64,000 bases of DNA, taken from positions 93,527 to 157,526 of IMG/VR virus record IMGVR_UViG_3300033978_000480; one strand, written 5' to 3'. The position numbers were made by a program, and so were the translations under genes. This DNA comes from a virus. The notes below the pieces were generated by a model, which was not told the origin of the DNA, did no database searches, and was given only the letters and a program-made list of their open reading frames with translations. Positions 33,185 to 41,241 of this stretch are shown piece by piece (the first letter of the stretch is position 1; each line of letters opens with the position of its first letter).

Positions 33185-36100
33185 ATGTCGAGCTACGTAA
33201 AACCCCAAGTTCTCGTTTTCCAAGAATTTCGTATTGTTCCCACGGAGATCACCGAGCCGCTGCGCGCCCACATTGCTGGCCCGCACGCCGTTCTCCACCG
33301 CTATAGCGACGTCGATGAGAAACCCGATTGTCTTTTAGGCGCTTATGATCGCTTAAATGACACATGCTACACGTGGCCGCAGCGTCTCGCCGGTTCGCAA
33401 GTCGACCGCGATTACGTAAAGCTGTACATCGACGACGCAATGCTGCGTTACTACAACCACACGATGGGCGATGGCAACACCATCATCACATCCGTAGTGG
33501 GCAAAGCAAACTGGATCCAGTCGAGCAACCTGTCGTTTAAGACGAACACGTCGGCGTATCCGCGCTCGTCCGCATTCTACGACCGTGACGTTCAGCTTGG
33601 CGACGTTGTGAAGCTGCGTATCGTAAGCGCCGACAACAACTGCAACGAGACGGTACTTGAAACGTATGTCACTGGTTTTGCCAGCGACCTCGTTCCGTCG
33701 CGTATTCTCCCCGCTTACGAAGACGTCGCCAACGCGTCGTCGTATTCCGCCGCGTCTAGCACGGGTGTAGACGTAACTGCGACGCAGATTGCCGGCACTG
33801 ATAATAACGTAGCCGTAGCTGTACTAGATACAACTACAGCCGGCGCTACAATCTATAACGGACTCGTTGACGGCTATGTTAACGAAGAGTACGTTGTTGA
33901 AGTTATCAAGAGCACAATTTCGGGCTGCAACGCTGCTCGTCTGCGTGTCACATCTGCGAGCGGCACAGACGATCAGGCTGAAATCACGCCGAATACGATG
34001 GATACGGGCGACCTGTCCAACGTCACATTCATCGGCACGCGCGGCCTCTCCGTTCGGTTCACAACGACCGGCACCGACGACTTTGTGGTCGGTCAGCAGT
34101 GGCGCTTTGTTGTCCGTCAGACATTTGAGCCTGTCACGGCTACTTCTACCGCTGACGGTACTCTTGTAACAGAGACGTCCGTAACTGGTGTTGCTGGTGA
34201 GGTTGACATTCTCGGCGCTTATGCTGGTGCCAAGAACGACGTCTACATCATCGAGTGCACCAAGGGCGGTGTCTGGGCTCAGCTGCCCGAGATCATGATC
34301 CGCACGGCGAAGGGCTTGGACTTCTCTGGTCCGACCGAAGTAACCGGCGACGGCGAAGGTAGTGACTCTGTTGCTGTGCCGATCGGTACTAACGGTGTTA
34401 AGGTGAAGTTCCTTGGCGCAACAAACGCGTCTGGCGACGCTGTTGCCGGTCTGCGCAAGGGCGACAAGTGGTACATCACTGTTAACTCCAGCCAAGCTGG
34501 TCCGGTCAAGAAGCTCATCCTTCGCGACGACCTGCCCACCAGCATGCTTGCCAAAGACGGCCTGCCTGTCGATAAGGTCGGCGTGGTTAATGTCAGCGCG
34601 TCTGGCACTGGCTACACGTCGGCCCCGACTGTTACTTTCTCGGCGGCTCCGCTCGGCGGCGTAACAGCCACTGGTACTGCTGTGCTGGGAACTGGCGCGA
34701 ACGCCGCCAAGGTTGTTAGCGTGACGATCACGAATCGTGGCTCTGGCTATGTAACCGCCCCGACTGTCACGTTTAGCGGTGGCGCAGGAACCGGCGCCGC
34801 AGCTACAGCTGCGCTTATCAGCGGCGAGGATATGGATCTGGAGTTGTTCATCAAGGACAACATTCAGGTATCCAAGAATCGCGTTGGTTTTGCGCCGATG
34901 ACTAACTACTTCCTCGAAGACACGCAGATCTGCGTGCAGGAAGGCATCGTTGCTTACCACCCCGAGTGGACAAGCGCCGGCGCTGAGCAGCCGCTGAATG
35001 TTATGAGCGGCAAGGTTTATGTTGAATACCGCGAGTTCCTCTCGGAGCTGGCTGATCAAGTTAACTCGATCAGCGACGTGGCTGACCTCGATCAAATCAA
35101 GGGTCAGTTAGATCCTGATAACCCGATGAAGTGGGGCGTCTACAAAGCGCTTTCGAACAGCAACGGCACTGTAGTAAAGTACACAGCCGTAGTTGAGCCG
35201 GGCGATCTGGACAGCTGGGTGCAGGTGCTGGAGCGCATCAAGGGTCGCGACGACATGTATAACCTTGTCCCGCTGACGTTTGATCGTCGTGTTCACAATC
35301 TGTGGGCTGCTCATATCGGCGCTGAGTCGAATGAATACGCCAACAATTGGAAGGCCGGCTTCTTCGCGCTCAAGGCTGTTCCGGTTGTGAAGGTTTCTGG
35401 CGAAGGCGTGCCGGTTAACGGCGTGCTGGGCACAGAGGTCACCACACCGGTATTAGCGACACTCGCGGACGATCCGAATGCCACGAACACGCAGTACACA
35501 AAGCTGACTGTTACATCTGGCAACGGCTACTTCATCACGAATGACGTGCGCCCCGGCGACATCGTTCGTTACAACTTCTCGGTCGACGGTTTCGGCGACG
35601 AGCAGTACGAAGAGTACGTTGTTGATCAGGTCCTGTCCGAGTCGACCCTGCTGCTTTACTCCGGCGCTGACGCCGCTGTAACAGTTCCGCAGCGCGTCGA
35701 GATCTCCCACAACCGTAACCGCAACGAAATTGCGGAAGACATCGCCACAGCGGCTGGTGGTCTTTCCAATCGTCGCGTGTGCGCCGTGTGGCCGGATCAG
35801 GTAGGCGAAGCTGGCGTATCGCAGCCCGGTTATTACCTTGCTGCAGCGCTCGCTGGTCTTGTCAGCGGCGTGGTACCCCATCAGCCCCTCACGAACGTAG
35901 AGGTCGCCGGTTTCGACGACTACACACGGTCGTACAAGTACTTCAACGAAACGCAGCTGAACCGTATGGCTGAAGCTGGTACGTGGATTGTGACAGAAGA
36001 CCGTGACGGAACACCGCACACGCGGCACGCCGTCACAACGGATAACCTCGACCTGAATCGTCGGGAAGAGATGATCCGCCGCAATGTTGACAGCATGTCC

Positions 36101-36364
36101 TACTTGTTCCTGCGTCGCCTGCGTCCGTTCATCGGCCGCACCAACGCGCAAGAGGGCATGGTTCGTCGGCTTCGGTTCGAAGTCACTGCCATCATCGACT
36201 TCCTCAAGGCCAATGGCTTCACCGAGGAACTGGGTTCGCAGTTAATCGACGGTGAAATCAGCCGGCTGCAGATCCACCCGCTGTTAAAGGACCGCATTGA
36301 GATTGTTCTTAATCTCACTGTTCCGGCGCCGCTCAACAACATTGAGCTGCACTTAGTGGTCTGA
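33185..36364 (+). CDS. Tail sheath protein, enlarged by beta-domain insertions
   Basis: A 1059-residue protein, much longer than T4 gp18 (about 659). The N-terminal part (LVFQEFRIVPTEITEPLRAH) and the C-terminal domain (SMSYLFLRRLRPFIGRTNAQ, EVTAIIDFLKANG, LQIHPLLKDRIEIVLNLTVP) match the conserved ends of contractile sheaths. The middle contains two related beta-domains of about 95 residues (near 215-310 and 340-430). Two short repeats follow near 467-545 (SGTGYTSAPTVTFSAAP and RGSGYVTAPTVTFSGG). These are probably surface-exposed. Codon bias and the strong ribosome site indicate high expression. A sheath proves a contractile tail. Confidence 0.85.
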   Translation: MSSYVKPQVLVFQEFRIVPTEITEPLRAHIAGPHAVLHRYSDVDEKPDCLLGAYDRLNDTCYTWPQRLAGSQVDRDYVKLYIDDAMLRYYNHTMGDGNTIITSVVGKANWIQSSNLSFKTNTSAYPRSSAFYDRDVQLGDVVKLRIVSADNNCNETVLETYVTGFASDLVPSRILPAYEDVANASSYSAASSTGVDVTATQIAGTDNNVAVAVLDTTTAGATIYNGLVDGYVNEEYVVEVIKSTISGCNAARLRVTSASGTDDQAEITPNTMDTGDLSNVTFIGTRGLSVRFTTTGTDDFVVGQQWRFVVRQTFEPVTATSTADGTLVTETSVTGVAGEVDILGAYAGAKNDVYIIECTKGGVWAQLPEIMIRTAKGLDFSGPTEVTGDGEGSDSVAVPIGTNGVKVKFLGATNASGDAVAGLRKGDKWYITVNSSQAGPVKKLILRDDLPTSMLAKDGLPVDKVGVVNVSASGTGYTSAPTVTFSAAPLGGVTATGTAVLGTGANAAKVVSVTITNRGSGYVTAPTVTFSGGAGTGAAATAALISGEDMDLELFIKDNIQVSKNRVGFAPMTNYFLEDTQICVQEGIVAYHPEWTSAGAEQPLNVMSGKVYVEYREFLSELADQVNSISDVADLDQIKGQLDPDNPMKWGVYKALSNSNGTVVKYTAVVEPGDLDSWVQVLERIKGRDDMYNLVPLTFDRRVHNLWAAHIGAESNEYANNWKAGFFALKAVPVVKVSGEGVPVNGVLGTEVTTPVLATLADDPNATNTQYTKLTVTSGNGYFITNDVRPGDIVRYNFSVDGFGDEQYEEYVVDQVLSESTLLLYSGADAAVTVPQRVEISHNRNRNEIAEDIATAAGGLSNRRVCAVWPDQVGEAGVSQPGYYLAAALAGLVSGVVPHQPLTNVEVAGFDDYTRSYKYFNETQLNRMAEAGTWIVTEDRDGTPHTRHAVTTDNLDLNRREEMIRRNVDSMSYLFLRRLRPFIGRTNAQEGMVRRLRFEVTAIIDFLKANGFTEELGSQLIDGEISRLQIHPLLKDRIEIVLNLTVPAPLNNIELHLVV

Positions 36365-36408
36365 TTGCTCAAACTGTAACTGGTAAACATCACAAGAATA
36401 GGTGAACT

Positions 36409-36852
36409 ATGGCAAGTCCTTTCGGTAAAAATCAGGAACACAAGGGCACGTTCCGGGCAGAAGATCTGAAGATGACTTTTGCCGGCGGTTCGGGCGACGG
36501 TGCACTGGTGCAGCAGGCTAACTTTACGGTCAACCGGACTGTAAACTTTATGTATGAAATCGGCTCTAACAACATTTATTATGTTGGTAACCGCCGTCAG
36601 GGTCAGGCGCAACTGGTCCGCGTTGTTGGCGGATCCGGTACGTTTAAGACGATGGTCACCAAGTACGGCGACATGTGTAACCCGGCTGACCTCGTCCTTG
36701 AGGGCAACGGCGGTTGCGGTGGCGTTACGGTGAACGTATCGTACACCCTGAAGAAAGCCACACTGACGTCGATCGGCGCCAGCGTGACTGCGCAGGAAAT
36801 CGTGATTAACGAAAATCTCGGCTTTATCTGCTCGGATATCGAGTACACCTGA
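36409..36852 (+). CDS. Tail tube protein
   Basis: A soluble 147-residue protein with TAGGTG upstream, directly following the sheath, the usual order for sheath and tube. The sequence is beta-rich with a Gly/Asn character (FRAEDLKMTFAGGSGDGALV, VNFMYEIGSNNIYYVGNRRQ, GGVTVNVSYTLKKATLTSIG), consistent with the gp19-type tube fold. Size is near the usual 150-170 residues. It ends just before a strong hairpin, so sheath and tube may form one transcription unit. Confidence 0.75.
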   Translation: MASPFGKNQEHKGTFRAEDLKMTFAGGSGDGALVQQANFTVNRTVNFMYEIGSNNIYYVGNRRQGQAQLVRVVGGSGTFKTMVTKYGDMCNPADLVLEGNGGCGGVTVNVSYTLKKATLTSIGASVTAQEIVINENLGFICSDIEYT

Positions 36853-36876
36853 GCCTGATTTTGTTGTCTAAATAGA

Positions 36877-36911
36877 TAAGCGGCGGTTGCTTAAAACGCA
36901 GCCGCCGCTTA
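36877..36911 (+). terminator. Terminator-like hairpin after sheath and tube genes
   Basis: Bases 36877-36890 pair with 36898-36911 (14 pairs, one G-U) around the 7-base loop TTAAAAC. The stem is very GC-rich (GCGGCGG/CCGCCGC). It lacks a U-tract, so it may be a processing or 3'-protection hairpin that marks the end of the abundant sheath/tube mRNA. Confidence 0.6.
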
Positions 36912-36971
36912 TGGTATTAGGCGGTAACGCCTTGGGCTTCGTGCCCGTAACCACACCTTTTGGTGGCATAA

Positions 36972-39857
36972 ATGTCGACGAATCAGCCCCCGAAGCCGGT
37001 GGGCATTACGCCGGGCTCCGGGCATCAACACTCATACGATCAAACGCAGACAGCTCGGCGCATTCAAAATAATACGCAATTCTCTAGCCGGACTAGCACG
37101 GCAGCGTATGGCGCCCAGCTTCAAGCTGTTGCTGATCCGAATACAAAACTAGCCGGCTTTAAGCAAGGCTTTCAGGATACTGGCCGTCTGTGCACAGGCT
37201 GGATTGTAGACGGCACGTCGATCGCCAATTGCTATAAAGTATTCGTAGAGAAGTCTCGCGCTCCGATTATCGCAGCGGCGCTTTCTGGTACCAGCCACGT
37301 TTGCTTCGGCGCCAGCTCTGTTAATACATACGCGCCCGGCACGTCAGTCATTTTGATGGTGCATGACAAGGTTGGGCAGGCTTACATTCTCGGCTCTGTG
37401 CCTAACGTGCTAGACGTCGGCAAACGCGCGTATCACGACTATATCTCGCAGGCATCTCGAAAGCGCGTCGATGACTGCCACAAGAAGTACATCAAAGAGC
37501 CGATGAACGGCCAGATGGTGGACTGGAGTTCTTGGCGGCCGTGGGATGCAACACTCGCCAGCGAGTGGGGCGCGGTCTCTACAACAGGTATCGCAATCAG
37601 TATTGACGATTTTATGTTGAAAGCCGCCGTAAATGAATTTTGCGGCTTGTATGGTTTTTATCACGACTCGTTGCTGCGTGTTGCCGGCTATAACTTCCAA
37701 CTGTGGACAGCCGGCAGTGAGCGCGACGCCTACATGGACCAAGCCGAGTGCAATGATCTGCAGGGTTATTCACCTTATCCGTGGGAAGCTGTCGGTTTAA
37801 TTGAGCCGGGCGGCTCAATGGTTAATGAGTATGAGCCGAAGGATTACCAGTGCGCGCTCGCCAAGCCGTATTACTCGCACTGGGAAAATAAACACGAGTT
37901 TCAACAACCTTACCACCGCACACAGAAGTTTTTTGGTTATTTCGGCCAAGGGCAGCGGTCAGTTGTGCATGCGCCGCCAGACGGGCTACAGCGCTTTACA
38001 TATAAGCCCGGCAGCTCTGGGTCGCCTTCGCCGCCGTTTGAGTCGTCTGTAAAGGGCAAAGACGGCCTATCGCCCGATTGCGGCGGCGGACCAGACAAAG
38101 AACGCGACTACCAAGAAAAACCCGTTAAAGGCTTGCACGAAGATAACGTCGCTATGGACGGCCGACGTTTTATCTCGTCAGCCAAGGGTGTAGTGCTGTC
38201 GAAGCGCATGCTGTTGCCGATGCCGCAACGTATTAAGCGCCCTGAAGCAGGAGATGGCGACGACGCAGAAAAGAACTATAAGGCGTCGAGTAAGTATGGC
38301 GCTGGGCCGGATCACAAAATCACCGGTGATATCAAAACGACAGACGAAAAGTATCCGAACATGCAACGGGCCTCCGCGTTGCTCGATATGCACGGGTATT
38401 TGTTTAACTATGCCGGTATTCATCCGTTCTACTGGCACGCAAAAGATTTTAAGACGTGGGAAGAGTCTGAACTGCAGTACGCTGACGTTAATCAAAAAAT
38501 TCCCAACTTCGGCGAGCTTAAGGGGTCGATGTACCTCAAGGAAATAACGCCAAAGAAACTCAAAATCGACCACCGTTACAACACTCAGAATTTCTACGAG
38601 ACAGAGTGTTTTATTTCGCTGCTAGAAGACGGCGGCGTTGTAATCGGAGACGGTTACGGCGCAGAGATTCGCATGTCTGGCGGTTGTCTTATTCTTTCTG
38701 CGCCCGGCGATGTCTGGATGAAGTCTGGGCGACATACGCAAGCGTGGTCTGGTGGCGACTGCATTATCCGCGCGAAAGAAGGCGTTGACATCTCTACAAC
38801 GGATAAAAATATCCGTATCAAGAGCGAACAGAACGTCATGATCCTCGCCGGCAATGACAGCTCTGAACGCGAAGGCGGCGTGCTTATTGAAAGCCGCGCG
38901 AACAACCCAATCTACGAATTTGAGCAATGCGGTGATGACGTTATTTTCGGCGGCATCGTGTTGCGCGCACCCAAGTCTGAAGTTGTCAGCATCGGGCACC
39001 GTATTTACATGCGCACGGGTGGCGGCGGCAGTTCTATACCGCCGGGCAATATAACCATCGACGCCGGCAAGGGTGAAGCGGAGTTGGTTACAAAATCTAA
39101 TAACATTTTCCACTACATGGGCGAGGGTGGGCGTATGTACCACTTCTTCCGCGCCAGCGCTGACGAAGATACCGTCAAAGCGAATATGTTCTCTAAGTCA
39201 TTTACGCTGCTCGCCGGCCCGCTCGGTGTCGATAAAGATATCATTTCGAACGGCGCCGGACTGTTCAAAAAGAGCCTGCTTGTCAGCAAGGGGCATATCC
39301 TCACAGAAGCCGCCGCGAAGGGCGCTATCTTTGTTGGACCCTGTGACGGTGAATGCCAAGGCCAGATTAACGAAGCTATCGACAAAATTCGCGATCTGGT
39401 TGATAAAGAACTACCTGATATCGGAGACCAGATCGACGAAGAAATGTTGGAGCAGCTGTGGTACGCCGATAAACGACCGGGCAATGCGCGTCTTATGGAC
39501 ATCATGGAATTCACGTTCCGCACAGACGAGCAATATAAGATCCCGGACTTCCTGCTGTATGAAGATCGGTGGCAGCAAATGGCGCGAATCGGTGGCTCAA
39601 TACCGGAGCGCTGGACAGAGAAACCAGTGAAAGCGAAAGCGTGCGAAGAGACGTGGCCGTTTCCCGGAAAGAAGTGGCTCAACGAAGAGCCGGCGTATGT
39701 TGAGCAGGACTTTAATATTGTTGAGATGGCGGGCGGCGGTTTAAGAGACAAAGACCGCGGAGAGGCGCCCGGATTAGCTGGCGAATATGCGTCGCCAGAG
39801 TTCAAGTCTAACGACAAGAAGATTATTAACGGCTACTACCCGATTGTAGGTCGATAA
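36972..39857 (+). CDS. Baseplate spike/hub-like large protein
   Basis: A 961-residue protein. An N-terminal polar, His/Gln-rich segment precedes an OB-fold-like stretch (about 100-150; GTSVILMVHDKVGQAYILGS). The middle is Tyr/Trp-rich and includes EPGGSMVNEYEPKDYQC. The C-terminal part (about 540-800) reads as a beta-helix or stacked-strand fold (GGCLILSAPGDVWMKSGRHT, CIIRAKEGVDISTTDKNIRI, IPPGNITIDAGKGEAELVTK). The order OB-fold then beta-helix is that of gp5/VgrG-type central spikes. No lysozyme motif is seen. It follows the tube gene, as baseplate genes do. Confidence 0.6.
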   Translation: MSTNQPPKPVGITPGSGHQHSYDQTQTARRIQNNTQFSSRTSTAAYGAQLQAVADPNTKLAGFKQGFQDTGRLCTGWIVDGTSIANCYKVFVEKSRAPIIAAALSGTSHVCFGASSVNTYAPGTSVILMVHDKVGQAYILGSVPNVLDVGKRAYHDYISQASRKRVDDCHKKYIKEPMNGQMVDWSSWRPWDATLASEWGAVSTTGIAISIDDFMLKAAVNEFCGLYGFYHDSLLRVAGYNFQLWTAGSERDAYMDQAECNDLQGYSPYPWEAVGLIEPGGSMVNEYEPKDYQCALAKPYYSHWENKHEFQQPYHRTQKFFGYFGQGQRSVVHAPPDGLQRFTYKPGSSGSPSPPFESSVKGKDGLSPDCGGGPDKERDYQEKPVKGLHEDNVAMDGRRFISSAKGVVLSKRMLLPMPQRIKRPEAGDGDDAEKNYKASSKYGAGPDHKITGDIKTTDEKYPNMQRASALLDMHGYLFNYAGIHPFYWHAKDFKTWEESELQYADVNQKIPNFGELKGSMYLKEITPKKLKIDHRYNTQNFYETECFISLLEDGGVVIGDGYGAEIRMSGGCLILSAPGDVWMKSGRHTQAWSGGDCIIRAKEGVDISTTDKNIRIKSEQNVMILAGNDSSEREGGVLIESRANNPIYEFEQCGDDVIFGGIVLRAPKSEVVSIGHRIYMRTGGGGSSIPPGNITIDAGKGEAELVTKSNNIFHYMGEGGRMYHFFRASADEDTVKANMFSKSFTLLAGPLGVDKDIISNGAGLFKKSLLVSKGHILTEAAAKGAIFVGPCDGECQGQINEAIDKIRDLVDKELPDIGDQIDEEMLEQLWYADKRPGNARLMDIMEFTFRTDEQYKIPDFLLYEDRWQQMARIGGSIPERWTEKPVKAKACEETWPFPGKKWLNEEPAYVEQDFNIVEMAGGGLRDKDRGEAPGLAGEYASPEFKSNDKKIINGYYPIVGR

Positions 39858-39872
39858 CTGAAGGAGCAGGTT

Positions 39873-40871
39873 ATGGATTTGGTTGAAAACCCTTACGTAT
39901 CTGATTTCACGAAGAAGACGTTAGAGCAATTTGACTGGAAACAGGGCGACCCTATTCCAGACGAACTGGGCGACGTCATGCTGAAAATCAAAGACAAGTT
40001 ACCGCCGTCGACTCGCGTAGACGTGCTGATTGAAAAAGATTTAATGCCTGAATCCGATGTTGAAAAAGTACAGAGCCTTTTAAAAGCCGCAAAAGAATTA
40101 TTGAAGTCTCGCAAAAAGGCTGAAGAACTAGATACCGCGACGAAAAACATGTCGCCGAGTGTGCGCGAAGCCTACGAAAAAATGGCAGCAGATTCGGCGC
40201 CGCAAATTGTTGATGACCGCGAAGAAGTGGCCGCGGCTGAAGAAAAGGCACCTGAGCCCGCCGACGTACCGATAGATCCGACCATTGAAAACAAAATGGA
40301 TACCGGCGCGGATCAAATGGTTATCTTGCCGTTCTGTCCTCGTTGCGGCTGGGACATGCGACAAAAGTTCGACACTGACATTACAGACAAAGACAAGGAA
40401 GATTTTTTAGCCACGCTGTTAGGCGGCGCACGCTTTAAACGAGACTACAAGTTAGTCGGCGGCAAAATGATCGTTCGTTTCCGCAGCATGCTCGCCGACG
40501 AGAATTTTCTAGTGCAGCGCCAGCTTCTTCTTGACCAGCAAGCCGGCGAGATACTGTCAGAAGCCGAGTGGTTTGTTCGCATGGCTGAGTACCGGATGGC
40601 GTGCTCTTTAGAGGGCGTTTTTGACGCTGACGGGAAAGCTCTGGTAGCTAACCCGGAGCTGGGCGACGTACCGTTTACTCCGCCGGCTGATAAGCCGACT
40701 CAAACAGTGCTGACAGTGATGCGGCAGAATGTGAATACAAAAGCGCTGTCGCAAGAAGTTACGCGGCGATTAATTTCAGTGCAGTTGCGCAAATTTCAGC
40801 GGCTCGTAGAGGCGTTAGAGGCCATGGCGCTCGAACCAAGTTTTTGGGACGGGATCGAATCGCAGCTTTGA
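39873..40871 (+). CDS. Tail-assembly-chaperone-like protein with CxxC motif
   Basis: A 332-residue protein with AAGGAG 8 bases upstream of the ATG. The N-terminal half is charged and helical (LLKAAKELLKSRKKAEELD). A PFCPRCGWDMR motif lies near residue 155, followed by an alpha/beta region (RFKRDYKLVGGKMIVRF) and a helical C-terminus. The gene lies immediately before another small gene in the -1 frame and the tape measure, where tail assembly chaperones are normally found. Its role would be to coat the tape measure during tail assembly. A baseplate-hub assembly factor is an alternative. Confidence 0.5.
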   Translation: MDLVENPYVSDFTKKTLEQFDWKQGDPIPDELGDVMLKIKDKLPPSTRVDVLIEKDLMPESDVEKVQSLLKAAKELLKSRKKAEELDTATKNMSPSVREAYEKMAADSAPQIVDDREEVAAAEEKAPEPADVPIDPTIENKMDTGADQMVILPFCPRCGWDMRQKFDTDITDKDKEDFLATLLGGARFKRDYKLVGGKMIVRFRSMLADENFLVQRQLLLDQQAGEILSEAEWFVRMAEYRMACSLEGVFDADGKALVANPELGDVPFTPPADKPTQTVLTVMRQNVNTKALSQEVTRRLISVQLRKFQRLVEALEAMALEPSFWDGIESQL

Positions 40872-41233
40872 TGGTGCGTGCTGCTGTGTCCGGCGCAATT
40901 AATTACGCCGGCGCCGATCCCCAAAATAGACAGTGGCGTTTAAAGCACCGAATTTTACTGGCAGAGGTTGAGCGCCGAGAAGATTACGAACTACTGACAA
41001 TTGCGCACAAACACTGGTTGGCGCTTTTGTCGCACGGAAATTTGACAGAAGAAAGCTTCAAAGAAGTCAAAAAACAAGCCAACGAGGTCATGGGTGAAAT
41101 ACAAAAAACTACCTTTCCGTGGGTAGAAGTAAAAGAGGCCGGAAAAGACGCGGAAAAAGATACAATAGTTGACAGCAGTACACAGGCGCTAATTGATCGT
41201 TACAAACAGCAACTAACGAATAAAACCGGTTGA
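40871..41233 (+). CDS. Second tail-assembly-chaperone-like protein
   Basis: ATG 40871 overlaps the previous stop (TGATG); 120 residues. It is helical and charged (WRLKHRILLAEVERREDYEL, LTEESFKEVKKQANEVMGEI). Its frame is -1 relative to the upstream gene and stays open upstream of the overlap, the layout of frameshift-linked gpG/gpGT chaperones. No canonical X XXY YYZ slippery heptamer is visible, so coupled reinitiation is more likely. It ends 8 bases before the tape measure. Confidence 0.5.
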   Translation: MVRAAVSGAINYAGADPQNRQWRLKHRILLAEVERREDYELLTIAHKHWLALLSHGNLTEESFKEVKKQANEVMGEIQKTTFPWVEVKEAGKDAEKDTIVDSSTQALIDRYKQQLTNKTG

Positions 41234-41241
41234 GGCGGCGT

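Noticed and set aside
33824-35095. 423-codon open frame on the - strand in the sheath gene
   Set aside because: Same cause: biased codon use in an abundant protein leaves the antisense frame open.
36887-37072. 61-codon ORF before the spike-like gene
   Set aside because: It starts in the terminator-like hairpin, overlaps the next gene in another frame and has no ribosome site.
40830-40871. Programmed -1 frameshift at AGTTTTTGGGA
   Set aside because: The zero-frame codons AGT TTT TGG do not form a canonical X XXY YYZ heptamer; coupled reinitiation at TGATG is simpler.
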